Shown: one piece after another, positions 53,787-62,666 of the stretch
Numbering within the stretch: position 1 is the first letter of the stretch
Layout of the letters: each line of letters starts with the position of its first letter
Origin: Njordibacter sp028825405
GTDB lineage: Bacteria > Pseudomonadota > Gammaproteobacteria > Pseudomonadales > Balneatricaceae
Assembly (NCBI RefSeq): GCF_047730065.1
Contig: NZ_CP159829.1
Coordinates: 2,294,001 to 2,358,000 of the forward strand
Reading direction: 5' to 3'
Length of the DNA stretch: 64,000 nt
The notes under the pieces: model-generated
Database searches by the model: none
Told to the model about the DNA's origin: nothing
The model's input: the letters and a program-made list of their open reading frames with translations, nothing else
Position numbers and translations under genes: made by a program

Positions 53787-54626
53787 TTAACCGTAGCGGC
53801 CAGTAATATAGTCTTCCGTTTGCTTTTGCACAGGATTAGTAAACAATTGATCGGTGGTGCCGAATTCAATCAAATCCCCCATATACATAAATGCAGTATA
53901 ATCTGACACACGGGCTGCCTGTTGCATATTGTGAGTCACTATAACGATGGTGAAATCTTTTTTCAGTTCATGAATCAGCTCTTCAATTTTTAACGTCGAA
54001 ATAGGGTCCAACGAGGACGCTGGCTCATCTAATAATAGAATTTCTGGCTTTACAGCAATGGTACGAGCAATCACTAGTCTTTGCTGCTGGCCACCCGACA
54101 TACCTAAGGCACTTTCATGCAGGCGATCTTTCACTTCATCCCACAGGGCCGCTGATTTAAGTGCCCATTCAACGGTGTCATTAATGAGCCGCTTTTTTTT
54201 GATACCCTGAATACGTAGACCATAGGCCACATTTTCAAAAATACTTTTGGGGAAGGGATTGGGCTTTTGAAACACCATTCCTACTCTGCGACGCAGGTCT
54301 GCAACGTCCACACCTTTGGCATAAATGTTTTCTTTATCTAGGGTAATTTGACCGTCAATATTACATGAGTCCACCAGATCATTCATTCGATTAAAGCAAC
54401 GTAACAAGGTTGATTTACCGCAACCACTGGGACCAATAAAGGCCGTGACCCGATTACGGGGGATCTGCATGTTGACACCATTTAAGGCACGCTTACCACC
54501 ATAATACAAATTCAACTCATGCACCTCTACAGCAATGCGCTCTTGCTCTATACTGAGGCCTTGGGGCGCATCAATGGCTAGGCTAAAATTAGTTTTGCGC
54601 TCTGTATGCATCATATCTGCTCTCAT
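53787..54626 (-). CDS. pstB: phosphate ABC importer ATPase PstB
   Basis: The 279-residue ATPase has Walker A GPSGCGKST (65-73), signature LGMSGGQQQRLVIAR and Walker B ILLLDEPASSLDP. The YGGKRALNGVNMQI start of the ABC domain is typical of PstB. An extra ~30 residues precede it. It is 3 nt after pstA. Confidence 0.96.
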   Translation of the reverse strand: MRADMMHTERKTNFSLAIDAPQGLSIEQERIAVEVHELNLYYGGKRALNGVNMQIPRNRVTAFIGPSGCGKSTLLRCFNRMNDLVDSCNIDGQITLDKENIYAKGVDVADLRRRVGMVFQKPNPFPKSIFENVAYGLRIQGIKKKRLINDTVEWALKSAALWDEVKDRLHESALGMSGGQQQRLVIARTIAVKPEILLLDEPASSLDPISTLKIEELIHELKKDFTIVIVTHNMQQAARVSDYTAFMYMGDLIEFGTTDQLFTNPVQKQTEDYITGRYG

Positions 54627-54629
54627 TAA

Positions 54630-56309
54630 TTAACTCTCTAAAGCCTTGTATTTCTCTCGTAAACGGTTACGGATCGCAACAGCAGACAAATTCAACAGGG
54701 CAATGACTAGCACTAGCAAAAAGGCGGTTGCGTAAACTAAAGGCCTTGCTGCTTCTACATTAGGACTTTGAAAGCCCACGTCATAAATATGAAACCCAAG
54801 ATGCATGAACTTTTGGTCCAGATGCAAAAAGGGGTAGTTGCCATCTAATGGCAAGGAGGGAGCCAACTTGACCACGCCCACCAACATCAAAGGCGCCACT
54901 TCACCTGCCGCCCGTGCCACAGCTAAAATAACACCCGTCATGATTGCCGGACTGGACATGGGCAAAACCACACGCCATAAGGTTTCAGACTTGGTGGCTC
55001 CTAAGGCTAGGCTGCCTTCACGCACCGCACGGGGAATCCGTGACAAGCCTTCTTCAGTGGCAACAATAACCACGGGGACGGTCAATAATGCCAGGGTTAA
55101 CGATGCCCATAGTAAACCTGGAGTGCCAAAAGTAGGCGCTGGGGCGGCATCAGCAAAAAATAATTGGTCTATATTTCCACCCAAAAAGTAGATAAAGAAA
55201 CCCAGTCCAAACACACCATAAACAATGGAGGGCACACCTGCGAGATTATTGACTGCGATGCGAATAATGCGCGTCACAAAGCCCTGTTTAGCATATTCAC
55301 GTAGGTAAATTGCCGCCACTACACCAATCGGTGTCACCATCACAGACATAAGCAGTACCATCAGTACCGTGCCAAAAATAGCAGGGTAAACACCACCTTC
55401 AGTATTGGCCTCTCGCGGCTCTGTACTGACAAATTCCCACACCTTGGACATGTAAAAAGTGATTTTCTCCATACCTGTCATGTCATTAGGACGAAATGCA
55501 CGCACTATTTTTGAGACGTTAATTTCCACCTGCGCCCCAGACATGGTCTCAGCCATCATCGAGTCGCGTTCAAAAGCGGCGTAAAGATCGATCAACTGTT
55601 GCTGCAAGCCTTCATAACGCCGGTCTAATACGTCCCGCTTAGCATCCAGCTCAGCTTGCAAAATAGGCGTGAGTAGGCCTTCTAATTCAAGACCTCGTTG
55701 ATCCAAGCGCAAGCGTTCCATACCATAGTTAATATCACCGATGGTGCCCTTTTCAATACGTTTAATGTCATCATAAATACTTAGACTTCGCGCCACCCGC
55801 TCCAATAAAAGCGCCCACAGCACAGCATCTTCTTGAGTGTCACGATCACCAATGACTGCACCCGCCTGCTTTACAGCAACCAAGCGGCCGTAGAAATTAC
55901 CCCACTCTCTGCGCTCTAGAGTCATCACTTCTTTGGGGTAACTTAACTGCTTAAGGTCCTGTTCTAACACCCATAAAAAATCTGCCCCTGTGACGTCTCG
56001 GTTACCCGCTTTAATCAATAGTCGCTTCGCACTTTCCTGACCCTCTGGAAGGTCGACGCCGGTTGCCCGCAGTTGATCAGCGCTCACTAGCTCGTCATCA
56101 GCAATAGAACCAATGAGGGTGGTCATTTCCTGCTGCACTCGCACCTCTGCCTGTAAGATTGCCGCTGGCCAGAAATGCCCCAAACCTCGCACTGCAATCA
56201 ATCCCAATAGACCCACCACCATGATGACATTAATCGCCACCGCCGCGCCGTTAAGCCAGATCCAGGGCAAACCACTTGCAAACCATTGTCTTGCGCCAAT
56301 TCTCATCAT
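54630..56309 (-). CDS. pstA: phosphate ABC importer permease PstA, long form
   Basis: The 559-residue permease is about twice the E. coli length. One membrane segment near residues 18-40 is followed by a ~230-residue largely soluble, coiled part. The permease domain runs from about residue 300, with PREANTEGGVYPAIFGT, NLAGVPSIVYGVFGLGFF and EGSLALGATKSETLWRVVLP. The long N-terminal region is the pattern of gammaproteobacterial PstA paired with a long PstC. It is 9 nt downstream of pstC. Confidence 0.93.
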   Translation of the reverse strand: MMRIGARQWFASGLPWIWLNGAAVAINVIMVVGLLGLIAVRGLGHFWPAAILQAEVRVQQEMTTLIGSIADDELVSADQLRATGVDLPEGQESAKRLLIKAGNRDVTGADFLWVLEQDLKQLSYPKEVMTLERREWGNFYGRLVAVKQAGAVIGDRDTQEDAVLWALLLERVARSLSIYDDIKRIEKGTIGDINYGMERLRLDQRGLELEGLLTPILQAELDAKRDVLDRRYEGLQQQLIDLYAAFERDSMMAETMSGAQVEINVSKIVRAFRPNDMTGMEKITFYMSKVWEFVSTEPREANTEGGVYPAIFGTVLMVLLMSVMVTPIGVVAAIYLREYAKQGFVTRIIRIAVNNLAGVPSIVYGVFGLGFFIYFLGGNIDQLFFADAAPAPTFGTPGLLWASLTLALLTVPVVIVATEEGLSRIPRAVREGSLALGATKSETLWRVVLPMSSPAIMTGVILAVARAAGEVAPLMLVGVVKLAPSLPLDGNYPFLHLDQKFMHLGFHIYDVGFQSPNVEAARPLVYATAFLLVLVIALLNLSAVAIRNRLREKYKALES

Positions 56310-56318
56310 TTTTAACTC

Positions 56319-58598
56319 TTAAAGTGATCCGTATTTCTGACGTAAACGTTGTCGTACTACTTCTGCCAAGGTATTAACCATAAAGGTAAAGGCAAACAAC
56401 ACCAGCGCAGCCAAGAAGAGAATGCGAAAATGTGACCCACCGACTTCTGATTCTGGCATTTCTACCGCAATATTAGCCGCCAAGGTACGCATGCCTTCAA
56501 AAATGTTCATGTCCATAATTGGCGTGTTCCCCGTAGCCATCAAGACAATCATGGTTTCACCAACCGCACGCCCCATACCAATCATCACAGCAGAAAATAT
56601 ACCTGGACTGGCCGTTGGAATAACCACGCGGGTAAGTGTCTGCCAAGGCGTCGCACCCAAGGCCAAGCTGCCTTGGGTCAGATGCTTAGGCACACTAAAG
56701 ATGGCATCTTCAGTAATGGAAAAAATGGTTGGGATCACTGCAAACCCCATCGCAATACCCACCACCAAAGCATTGCGCTGATCAAAATTAATACCTAAGT
56801 CCCTACTCACCCACTGGCGCATATTACCGCCAAATAGGCTTGCTTTTAGTGCATCGCTGATGGGCATCGATAACCATGCAAGGGCTAACACCACAGGGAT
56901 AATAATCAGCACATCCCAACCTATTGGTAATTGCCACCCCAGATCTTTGGGCAACTGCGCCCACAAGTAGGCAAATAGCAAGGTACCGAAGGGAACCACA
57001 ACAAATAAGGTAAACACACTGGCTAAATTAGTTTCTATAAACGGCGCCAACCACAGGCCCGCTAAAAACCCCAAAATTACCGTAGGCAAAGCTTCCATCA
57101 GTTCAATGAGCGGTTTCACCTTGCGGCGCAGGGCTGGGGCCATAAAGTAGGCGGTGTAGATTGCGCCACAAATGGCCAATGGGGTGGCCATCAACATGGC
57201 ATAAAAAGCTGACTTCAGGGTGCCAAAAGCCAATGGCATTAAACTATATTTTGGCTCAAAATCATTAGACGAAGCTGAGGACTGCCAAATATACTCAGGG
57301 TTTTCGTAGCCTTCGTACCAAATTTTATGCCAAAGGGCTTTCCAAGAGGTGTCGGGGTGCTTGTTATCGACTTGCCAAAAGCTCAACTGCCCTGCGTTAT
57401 TTTCCACCAGCATGGCGTTGGCTCTAGGTGACATGGCAATAAACTGAATAGGCGTTTCGATAAGGCGTTGTTTATGCACCTGGACCCCTGCTGTGGCGCT
57501 AAACAAAGCCACATTTCCCTCTGCATCACCAGTGGCAAAGCCACGGCGGCGATGCTCCATAGCCAATAATTGTGGACCATCCTGTTGATCAAAGTCGCGT
57601 ATATGGGCTAATGCCCAGTGATTATTTTGGTCACGAATCATGAACCACTGGCTCATAGCCCCACTCACATCAGCTACCGTCAAGGTCGAACCACCCAACA
57701 GCAACTGCACGTCATTTAGAGCATAACCAGACAATTTGTGAACTGCATTCAAACGCGGGTTCAGTCTGTCTTTAACATCCAAAATACTCAGATTAGCATC
57801 CCGATCTACCGCCATGACCCAGCGCTGATCAGGTGAAATAAGAATCTTGAAGGGCATAGAACTCAAGGTTGGCAGAGCATAAACCGCAGCACTAAGCGTC
57901 ACCTCTTCAGTCATAAAGTTTTGATCTTTACTTAACTCAACTAAAACCAATTCATGAGAGGCATTGGCCGCCACGATCACAAGAGCGTCTTCTGCATCCC
58001 TAATGGCCAACAATGTGGGCTCACCAAAACTTGCCGGCAAGGCAATAGGGTTATTGCCGTAGGGGTAGATCAAGCTAGGTGTGATAAGACGCTCTGTACC
58101 TTTGGGATAGCTTGTGTCGTATTCTGGCTGAGCGATGAGCACTTCGCCCTGCTTATTGGCCGCCCCAAATAAGCGATTAACATTAGTGTCTAAAGCAAAA
58201 GCGCTGATGCCTTGCTGTTCACTAAATGCAAGTTGATCAGTGAGCCGTATTTGCCCAGTTTGAGTGGCAAAAAAATACGCACTACCGTCACTGTTCAACT
58301 TAAAGCCTACTTCGTTTTGCTCTTCCACACCTAAGTGCAGGCTGGGCGAGTCAGAACCCACTTGATAACTAGTGCTCTGCCCCTCCCAAGGGGTAATGTC
58401 AGCCCCTTGAAATAATGGCAATACCTCATACATTAGATACACAAAAATTAATAAAATAGCCACAATAACGCTCATGCCACCAATGCCAACAAACACAGTG
58501 GTAAAGCGGTCTTTTATGGCCCTCAGTTTACGATTGCGGCGTAAAACTGGGGTGTTGAAGTCCAGTTCTGGAACAGATATAGGCGTTTTTTCGTTCAT
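56319..58598 (-). CDS. pstC: phosphate ABC importer permease PstC, long form
   Basis: The ATG at 58598 (759 aa) is used. An upstream ATG at 58640 lies inside a Pho-box-like sequence and would add 14 residues. Residues ~35-60 are a membrane segment. About 400 residues of WD-like beta-rich periplasmic sequence follow (for example SAVYALPTLSSMPFKILISP). The permease domain then begins near GTLKSAFYAMLMATPLAICGAIY and contains EALPTVILGFLAGLWLAPF and GSLALGATPWQTLTRVVIPT. With PstA it forms the phosphate channel. Confidence 0.93.
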   Translation of the reverse strand: MNEKTPISVPELDFNTPVLRRNRKLRAIKDRFTTVFVGIGGMSVIVAILLIFVYLMYEVLPLFQGADITPWEGQSTSYQVGSDSPSLHLGVEEQNEVGFKLNSDGSAYFFATQTGQIRLTDQLAFSEQQGISAFALDTNVNRLFGAANKQGEVLIAQPEYDTSYPKGTERLITPSLIYPYGNNPIALPASFGEPTLLAIRDAEDALVIVAANASHELVLVELSKDQNFMTEEVTLSAAVYALPTLSSMPFKILISPDQRWVMAVDRDANLSILDVKDRLNPRLNAVHKLSGYALNDVQLLLGGSTLTVADVSGAMSQWFMIRDQNNHWALAHIRDFDQQDGPQLLAMEHRRRGFATGDAEGNVALFSATAGVQVHKQRLIETPIQFIAMSPRANAMLVENNAGQLSFWQVDNKHPDTSWKALWHKIWYEGYENPEYIWQSSASSNDFEPKYSLMPLAFGTLKSAFYAMLMATPLAICGAIYTAYFMAPALRRKVKPLIELMEALPTVILGFLAGLWLAPFIETNLASVFTLFVVVPFGTLLFAYLWAQLPKDLGWQLPIGWDVLIIIPVVLALAWLSMPISDALKASLFGGNMRQWVSRDLGINFDQRNALVVGIAMGFAVIPTIFSITEDAIFSVPKHLTQGSLALGATPWQTLTRVVIPTASPGIFSAVMIGMGRAVGETMIVLMATGNTPIMDMNIFEGMRTLAANIAVEMPESEVGGSHFRILFLAALVLFAFTFMVNTLAEVVRQRLRQKYGSL

Positions 58599-58621
58599 GG
58601 CGGCAAGTTTAGTGGGGAAAT

Positions 58622-58640
58622 ATGACAGTAATATGACCAA
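58622..58640 (-). promoter_or_regulatory. Pho-box-like site upstream of pstC
   Basis: Minus-strand TTGGTCATATTACTGTCAT has two GTCAT half-sites in the Pho-box arrangement. It ends 23 nt before the pstC start at 58598, leaving room only for a very short leader. Confidence 0.55.
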
Positions 58641-58681
58641 ACTGTCACATCAGTGTAATACCTCCACTTAATAGTACGAAT

Positions 58682-58715
58682 AAAAAAAGGGCCTTGTCAA
58701 ATGATAGGCCCTTTT
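58682..58715 (-). terminator. bidirectional terminator after pstS
   Basis: AAAAGGGCCT (58685-58694) pairs with AGGCCCTTTT (58706-58715), with an 11-nt loop. On the minus strand it is followed by a T run. It lies between pstS and pstC, so it separates the pstS message from pstCAB-phoU-phoBR. Confidence 0.75.
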
Positions 58716-58769
58716 AGGTATTAACTAAGGTATTAACTAAGGTATTAGTATTAATTAAGGTATTAACTG
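58716..58769. repeat. short tandem repeat between pstS and its terminator
   Basis: Units of AGGTATTAACTA at 58716-58727, 58728-58739 and 58758-58769 (last base G). A longer variant lies at 58740-58757. Confidence 0.6.
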
Positions 58770-58790
58770 ATGCTCATTACTGGCTTAGTA

Positions 58791-59762
58791 TTACATACCC
58801 AGGCTGTTTAGTGTCTTCGTTACCACCTTAAGAGGTAGTGGAATGTAGCCATCTTTAACCACAACTTCTTGGCCAACTTTGGACATGACTAACTTTACGA
58901 ATTCACGCTCCAATGGAGACAGATTTTTGTTAGGCGCTTTATTCACATAAACATACAAGAAACGGGCTAATGGGTAAGTTCCGTTAGTGGCGTTATCAGG
59001 GGTTGCTTCGATGAAAGCACCCCCTTTTTTGGATAGTGGCACAGCACGTACTGATGAGGTTTTGTAACCGATGCCAGAATAACCAATACCGTTCAAAGAA
59101 GTGGCTACAGACTGCACCACAGACGCTGAACCCGGTTGCTCGTTGACAGAGTTTTTGAAATCACCTTTGCATAATGCCTTTGATTTAAAGTAACCGTAAG
59201 TACCCGATACAGAGTTACGACCATAGATCTGCATATCACGCTGACCTAATGCACCTGCGACGCCAACTTGACCCCAGTTAACAATATCTGCTTCGCCACC
59301 GCACTTGCGCGTGGCTGAGAAGATCGCATCAACGTCAGCAATCTTCAACCCTTCCACTGGGTTGTCTTTGTTTACAAACACAGCCAAGGCATCAATAGCT
59401 ACTGGCACAGCAGTAGGCTTGTAACCATACTTGGTTTCAAAGGCTGCCAATTCTTTGTCTTTCATCATACGGCTCATTGGGCCTATGTTAGAAGTACCTT
59501 CTATTAAAGCCGGGGGCGCAGTTGAAGAGCCCGCTGCCTGAATCTGAATATTCACGTTCGGGTAATTACGCTTAAACTCTTCTGCCCATAATGTCATCAA
59601 GTTGGCAAGAGTGTCAGAGCCCACTGAAGACAAGTTGCCAGATACACCACTCACCTTATTGTATATAGGTAGGTTAGGGTCAAGTAGATCAGAGGCCTGC
59701 GCTGAAAATGAGACGGTACTAGCGACCAGTGCCGCAGCTGTTAAAAAGCTCTTGGTGTTCAT
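58791..59762 (-). CDS. pstS: periplasmic phosphate-binding protein PstS
   Basis: The 323-residue protein has a signal peptide (MNTKSFLTAAALVASTVSFS..QAS) and the phosphate-binding blocks SSVGSDTLANLMTLWAEEF, QAAGSSTAPPALIEGTSNIG and YGRNSVSGTYGYFK. AAGGAA precedes the ATG. Promoter elements are a Pho box (59820-59837) and a -10-like TAGAAT (59804-59809). It is expressed as a separate unit from pstCAB because a terminator follows. Confidence 0.95.
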   Translation of the reverse strand: MNTKSFLTAAALVASTVSFSAQASDLLDPNLPIYNKVSGVSGNLSSVGSDTLANLMTLWAEEFKRNYPNVNIQIQAAGSSTAPPALIEGTSNIGPMSRMMKDKELAAFETKYGYKPTAVPVAIDALAVFVNKDNPVEGLKIADVDAIFSATRKCGGEADIVNWGQVGVAGALGQRDMQIYGRNSVSGTYGYFKSKALCKGDFKNSVNEQPGSASVVQSVATSLNGIGYSGIGYKTSSVRAVPLSKKGGAFIEATPDNATNGTYPLARFLYVYVNKAPNKNLSPLEREFVKLVMSKVGQEVVVKDGYIPLPLKVVTKTLNSLGM

Positions 59763-59803
59763 ATTTTGTTCCTTAGGTTAAAATAATTTGGTGATCGGGA
59801 TCT

Positions 59804-59837
59804 ATTCTAGAAGCAGAGTGTGACAGCCATATGACAA
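59804..59837 (-). promoter_or_regulatory. Pho box and -10 element for pstS
   Basis: Minus-strand TTGTCATATGGCTGTCAC (59820-59837) is a near-consensus Pho box. Ten nt downstream is TAGAAT (59804-59809), a good -10. There is no -35, as expected for PhoB-activated promoters. Confidence 0.8.
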
Positions 59838-59877
59838 ATAAAAAATTCTGAAGTTGTTAAAAATGAGAGATAAATAA

Positions 59878-60618
59878 TTGATTTATATACATAAATCTTT
59901 ACCTCTAGTCATTTCTCCATTAGGTCTTTTAGTGGCCTTATTGCTATTAGGGATTTTTTTACGCCGCTTCTGGCCCTTTTACTTAGTCCTAATTTTCACA
60001 TTAATTTTTTCCTGGCCACCCACCGCACGTTTAATATGGAGTAGTTTAGAGTCAACCTACCCCTACCAACACATAGACCATGTTGAACAGGCAAATGCTG
60101 TGGTGGTGCTAAGTGGAATGCTAGGCACTTTTGAAACAGAGCACGGCTATGTAGCCGAGTGGGGCGATGCAGCTGATCGATTCTTTGCAGGCATCGATCT
60201 TATTAAGGCAGGTAAAGCTGAAAAACTCATATTTACGCGAGGTCAAATGCCATGGAGTGACAGCCCTCCAGAAGGTGAGGTGCTGCGTTTGAAGGCATTA
60301 AAAATGGGCATACCCGAAGCTAACATTCTACTCACTGGCAAAGCTGCGAATACCACAGATGAAGCCATCCAAGTAAAAAAATTATTGCAACAAGAAGGGC
60401 TTAATCATATTATTTTGGTGACCTCTAGTTTTCATATGCCTAGATCAAAGCTATTATTTGATAATGCTGGCATCAACAATGTAGCCTACCCCACAGACTT
60501 TCAAGCTAATACAACCACAAGTTGGCTGGATATGATTCCCAGTGCTCAGGCTTTTAGTGCAACTTCATCTGGATTAAGGGAATATATAGGCCGCATGTAT
60601 TATTGGCTGCGGTTTTAG
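59878..60618 (+). CDS. YdcF/DUF218-family membrane protein
   Basis: The 246-residue protein starts at a TTG. It has two N-terminal hydrophobic segments (about residues 9-50) and a DUF218 domain. AVVVLSGMLGTF, DRFFAGIDLIKAGKAEKLIFTRGQ and ANTTDEAIQVKKLL...IILVTSSFHMPRSKLLF are its signature blocks. Relatives (ElyC/SanA type) are linked to envelope or lipid-carrier metabolism. It is divergent from pstS across 115 bp that hold the Pho box. Confidence 0.85.
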   Translation: MIYIHKSLPLVISPLGLLVALLLLGIFLRRFWPFYLVLIFTLIFSWPPTARLIWSSLESTYPYQHIDHVEQANAVVVLSGMLGTFETEHGYVAEWGDAADRFFAGIDLIKAGKAEKLIFTRGQMPWSDSPPEGEVLRLKALKMGIPEANILLTGKAANTTDEAIQVKKLLQQEGLNHIILVTSSFHMPRSKLLFDNAGINNVAYPTDFQANTTTSWLDMIPSAQAFSATSSGLREYIGRMYYWLRF

Positions 60619-60624
60619 TGCACG

Positions 60625-60800
60625 CACTTAGATGAATGGTTTAGTGCAGAAGACGGCAAACTGAGATTAACCAGCACAGCCTAATTTCCGTGAGTACGCA
60701 CCAATTACAAGGCTATGGTTATGTCATTACACCCCATTCAAATCATGCTCAAGTACAGTTGCTAATGCAGTGGTTAAAAACTGACAAAGTCTCATTTTAA
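60625..60800 (+). pseudogene. C-terminal remnant of a LysR-type regulator
   Basis: Frame 1 reads LDEWFSAEDGKLRLTSTA then a stop. After a shift, a frame from 60690 reads VSTHQLQGYGYVITPHSNHA then QVQLLMQWLKTDKVSF and a stop. The order and ending resemble the last part of LysR-type effector domains. It has a frameshift, stops and no start, so it is a decayed gene end. Confidence 0.4.
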
Positions 60801-60862
60801 CTAATGTTATCAGGCATGAAACTCGTTATAGTGGGCGATCATTTTTAAAGTATAGCTTTTCT

Positions 60863-61741
60863 ATGCCTAGCCAATCAGAAAATCTCACGGGCATGTTTTA
60901 CATGACCCTATCCATGGCATCATTCTGTCTAGCCGACCTCGCCTTAAAATGGGCCTGTGAAATACTGCCAACGGGACAGGTGATGTTCATTTTGGGTTTG
61001 GGCTGTTGTGCGCTGTTTTGGGGCATCGTTAAAGGGAAGCAAGAAAAAGCCCTCACCCGCCAGTTTTTTATACCCGCGGTGTTGTTGAGGACTGCGGGTG
61101 AAGCGGTCGCCGTAGTATTTATTTTTTTAGCACTCATTCACTCTGCCTTCACCTCAGTCGCTGCTATTTTACAAACCCTGCCACTATTAATGACATTAAT
61201 CTCGTTCATTTTTTTAGGTGAAAAAGTGGGTATACATCGTATTCTTGCTGTCACTATAGGTTTTGCAGGGGTATTACTCATTATACGACCTGGGGTAGAC
61301 AGCTTTGATGTCTTCTCTTTATATGCAGTGCTGGCAGTCATCGGCATGGCGATGCGCGATCTAGGCTCTCGCCTATCGCCCAATTCAATTTCTGCATCCA
61401 TGTTAGCTCTATATGGAGCCATGACATTTGTGGTTATCGGTTTGGTGATGATGTGGTTTGAGAGGGCTAAAGTGCCTTCATTGGAGGCCACGGGTTATTT
61501 ACTGGCGATGATTTTATTAGCCTCATCTGGCAGTTATTACACCACTAAAGCCGTGCGTTTAGGGGAAATGTCGGTCATTAGCCCATTGCGCTATACGCGT
61601 CTATTATTTGGCATGATGGTGGGCGTATTTATTCTGCATGAAGAAGTGGACCAATACATGTTGTTAGGTTCAGCCATTGTGGTTTTGGCTGGCCTGTATG
61701 TTTGGTTTAGAGAGCAGCGTCATAAGAAAATAAGCAGCTAA
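60863..61741 (+). CDS. DMT-superfamily (EamA) transporter
   Basis: The 292-residue protein has ten hydrophobic segments in two EamA halves. TLPLLMTLISFIFLGEKVGIHRILAVTIGFAGVLLI ends the first half and PLRYTRLLFGMMVGVFILHEE lies in the second. Such proteins export metabolites or amino acids. It is not close-coupled to its neighbours; the BKACE/aminotransferase pair is convergent. Confidence 0.85.
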   Translation: MPSQSENLTGMFYMTLSMASFCLADLALKWACEILPTGQVMFILGLGCCALFWGIVKGKQEKALTRQFFIPAVLLRTAGEAVAVVFIFLALIHSAFTSVAAILQTLPLLMTLISFIFLGEKVGIHRILAVTIGFAGVLLIIRPGVDSFDVFSLYAVLAVIGMAMRDLGSRLSPNSISASMLALYGAMTFVVIGLVMMWFERAKVPSLEATGYLLAMILLASSGSYYTTKAVRLGEMSVISPLRYTRLLFGMMVGVFILHEEVDQYMLLGSAIVVLAGLYVWFREQRHKKISS

Positions 61742-61844
61742 ATAATACAGCTTTTGAATGCAGATTATTTATCCGGCATACCAATATAACTAACTTAAAT
61801 TAAATGACCTATAGGCCCAGTTAACTTAGCTGGCTCCATAGGCA

Positions 61845-62666
61845 CTAGTCCCTAACGCCGAGTATTAATTGAGCTTCCTTGGCATTGGCCACATGCTGGC
61901 CTTGACTGCGAGCATAAGTGGCGACTTGTGCCACCAAAGTGTCATTACTGGGAGCTAATTCCCCAGAAGATAACCACAAGTTATTTTCAAACCCTACCCG
62001 AGCATGTCCACCTTGATCAATCGCACGAGTCATACACGCGTGTTCTTGCTGGCCAAAGGCACAAGTAAACCATGTATCCTCATTTTTGGATCGTAAAAAG
62101 TCATCCAAATCAGTGGCTTCTGCGCATAAATTCTGTCGATACCGACCTAATACGTAGAGCACACAATTGATTTCTTTAGGTAACACACCTGATAACCTTA
62201 GTTTTGTAAGGTGGTCCACATCAGCACTATCATAAACGATGATTTGCAGATGCACTTGCGCTTCAAGGGCCCAATGGAAAAAATATTTGGCCTGTACCTC
62301 GCTAGCGCTATTGGGTACCAGTTCACGCAATGCCACACTCGCCATTTTAGGCTGCAGTGTGGTTACCAATTGCATTTGCTCTTGGGTCGTATATTGTCCC
62401 ACTGCCTCCGTAGTAATTTGCACAAGCATGTCTGGCACCCCAATGGCCATCTCAGCAATCAACTCTTTATAAAGGCCTATATCCAGGCTATGGCGACCTT
62501 GCTCATCACGGATATGGCCATGCAACACACTAGCTCCTGCACCTTGGCAAGCCGCCGCAGCTAACACCGTTTGTGCAATCGTAATGGGTAAACCGTGGTG
62601 GTCGAGCTGATTACGCCTGGCGCCATTAGGCGCAACCATAATGATTAAAGGGCTCATACTACTCAA
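61845..62666 (-). CDS. BKACE-family (DUF849) beta-keto acid cleavage enzyme
   Basis: The 273-residue TIM-barrel protein has APNGARRNQ and VLHGHIRDEQGRHSLD (metal-binding His pair near 49-51). VQITTEAVGQYTTQEQM and PKMASVALREL follow, as in the 3-keto-5-aminohexanoate cleavage enzyme family. These enzymes cleave beta-keto acids with acetyl-CoA and a Zn. It overlaps the aminotransferase gene by 4 nt (ATGA), so the two probably serve one amine or amino-acid catabolic route. Confidence 0.82.
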   Translation of the reverse strand: MSSMSPLIIMVAPNGARRNQLDHHGLPITIAQTVLAAAACQGAGASVLHGHIRDEQGRHSLDIGLYKELIAEMAIGVPDMLVQITTEAVGQYTTQEQMQLVTTLQPKMASVALRELVPNSASEVQAKYFFHWALEAQVHLQIIVYDSADVDHLTKLRLSGVLPKEINCVLYVLGRYRQNLCAEATDLDDFLRSKNEDTWFTCAFGQQEHACMTRAIDQGGHARVGFENNLWLSSGELAPSNDTLVAQVATYARSQGQHVANAKEAQLILGVRD

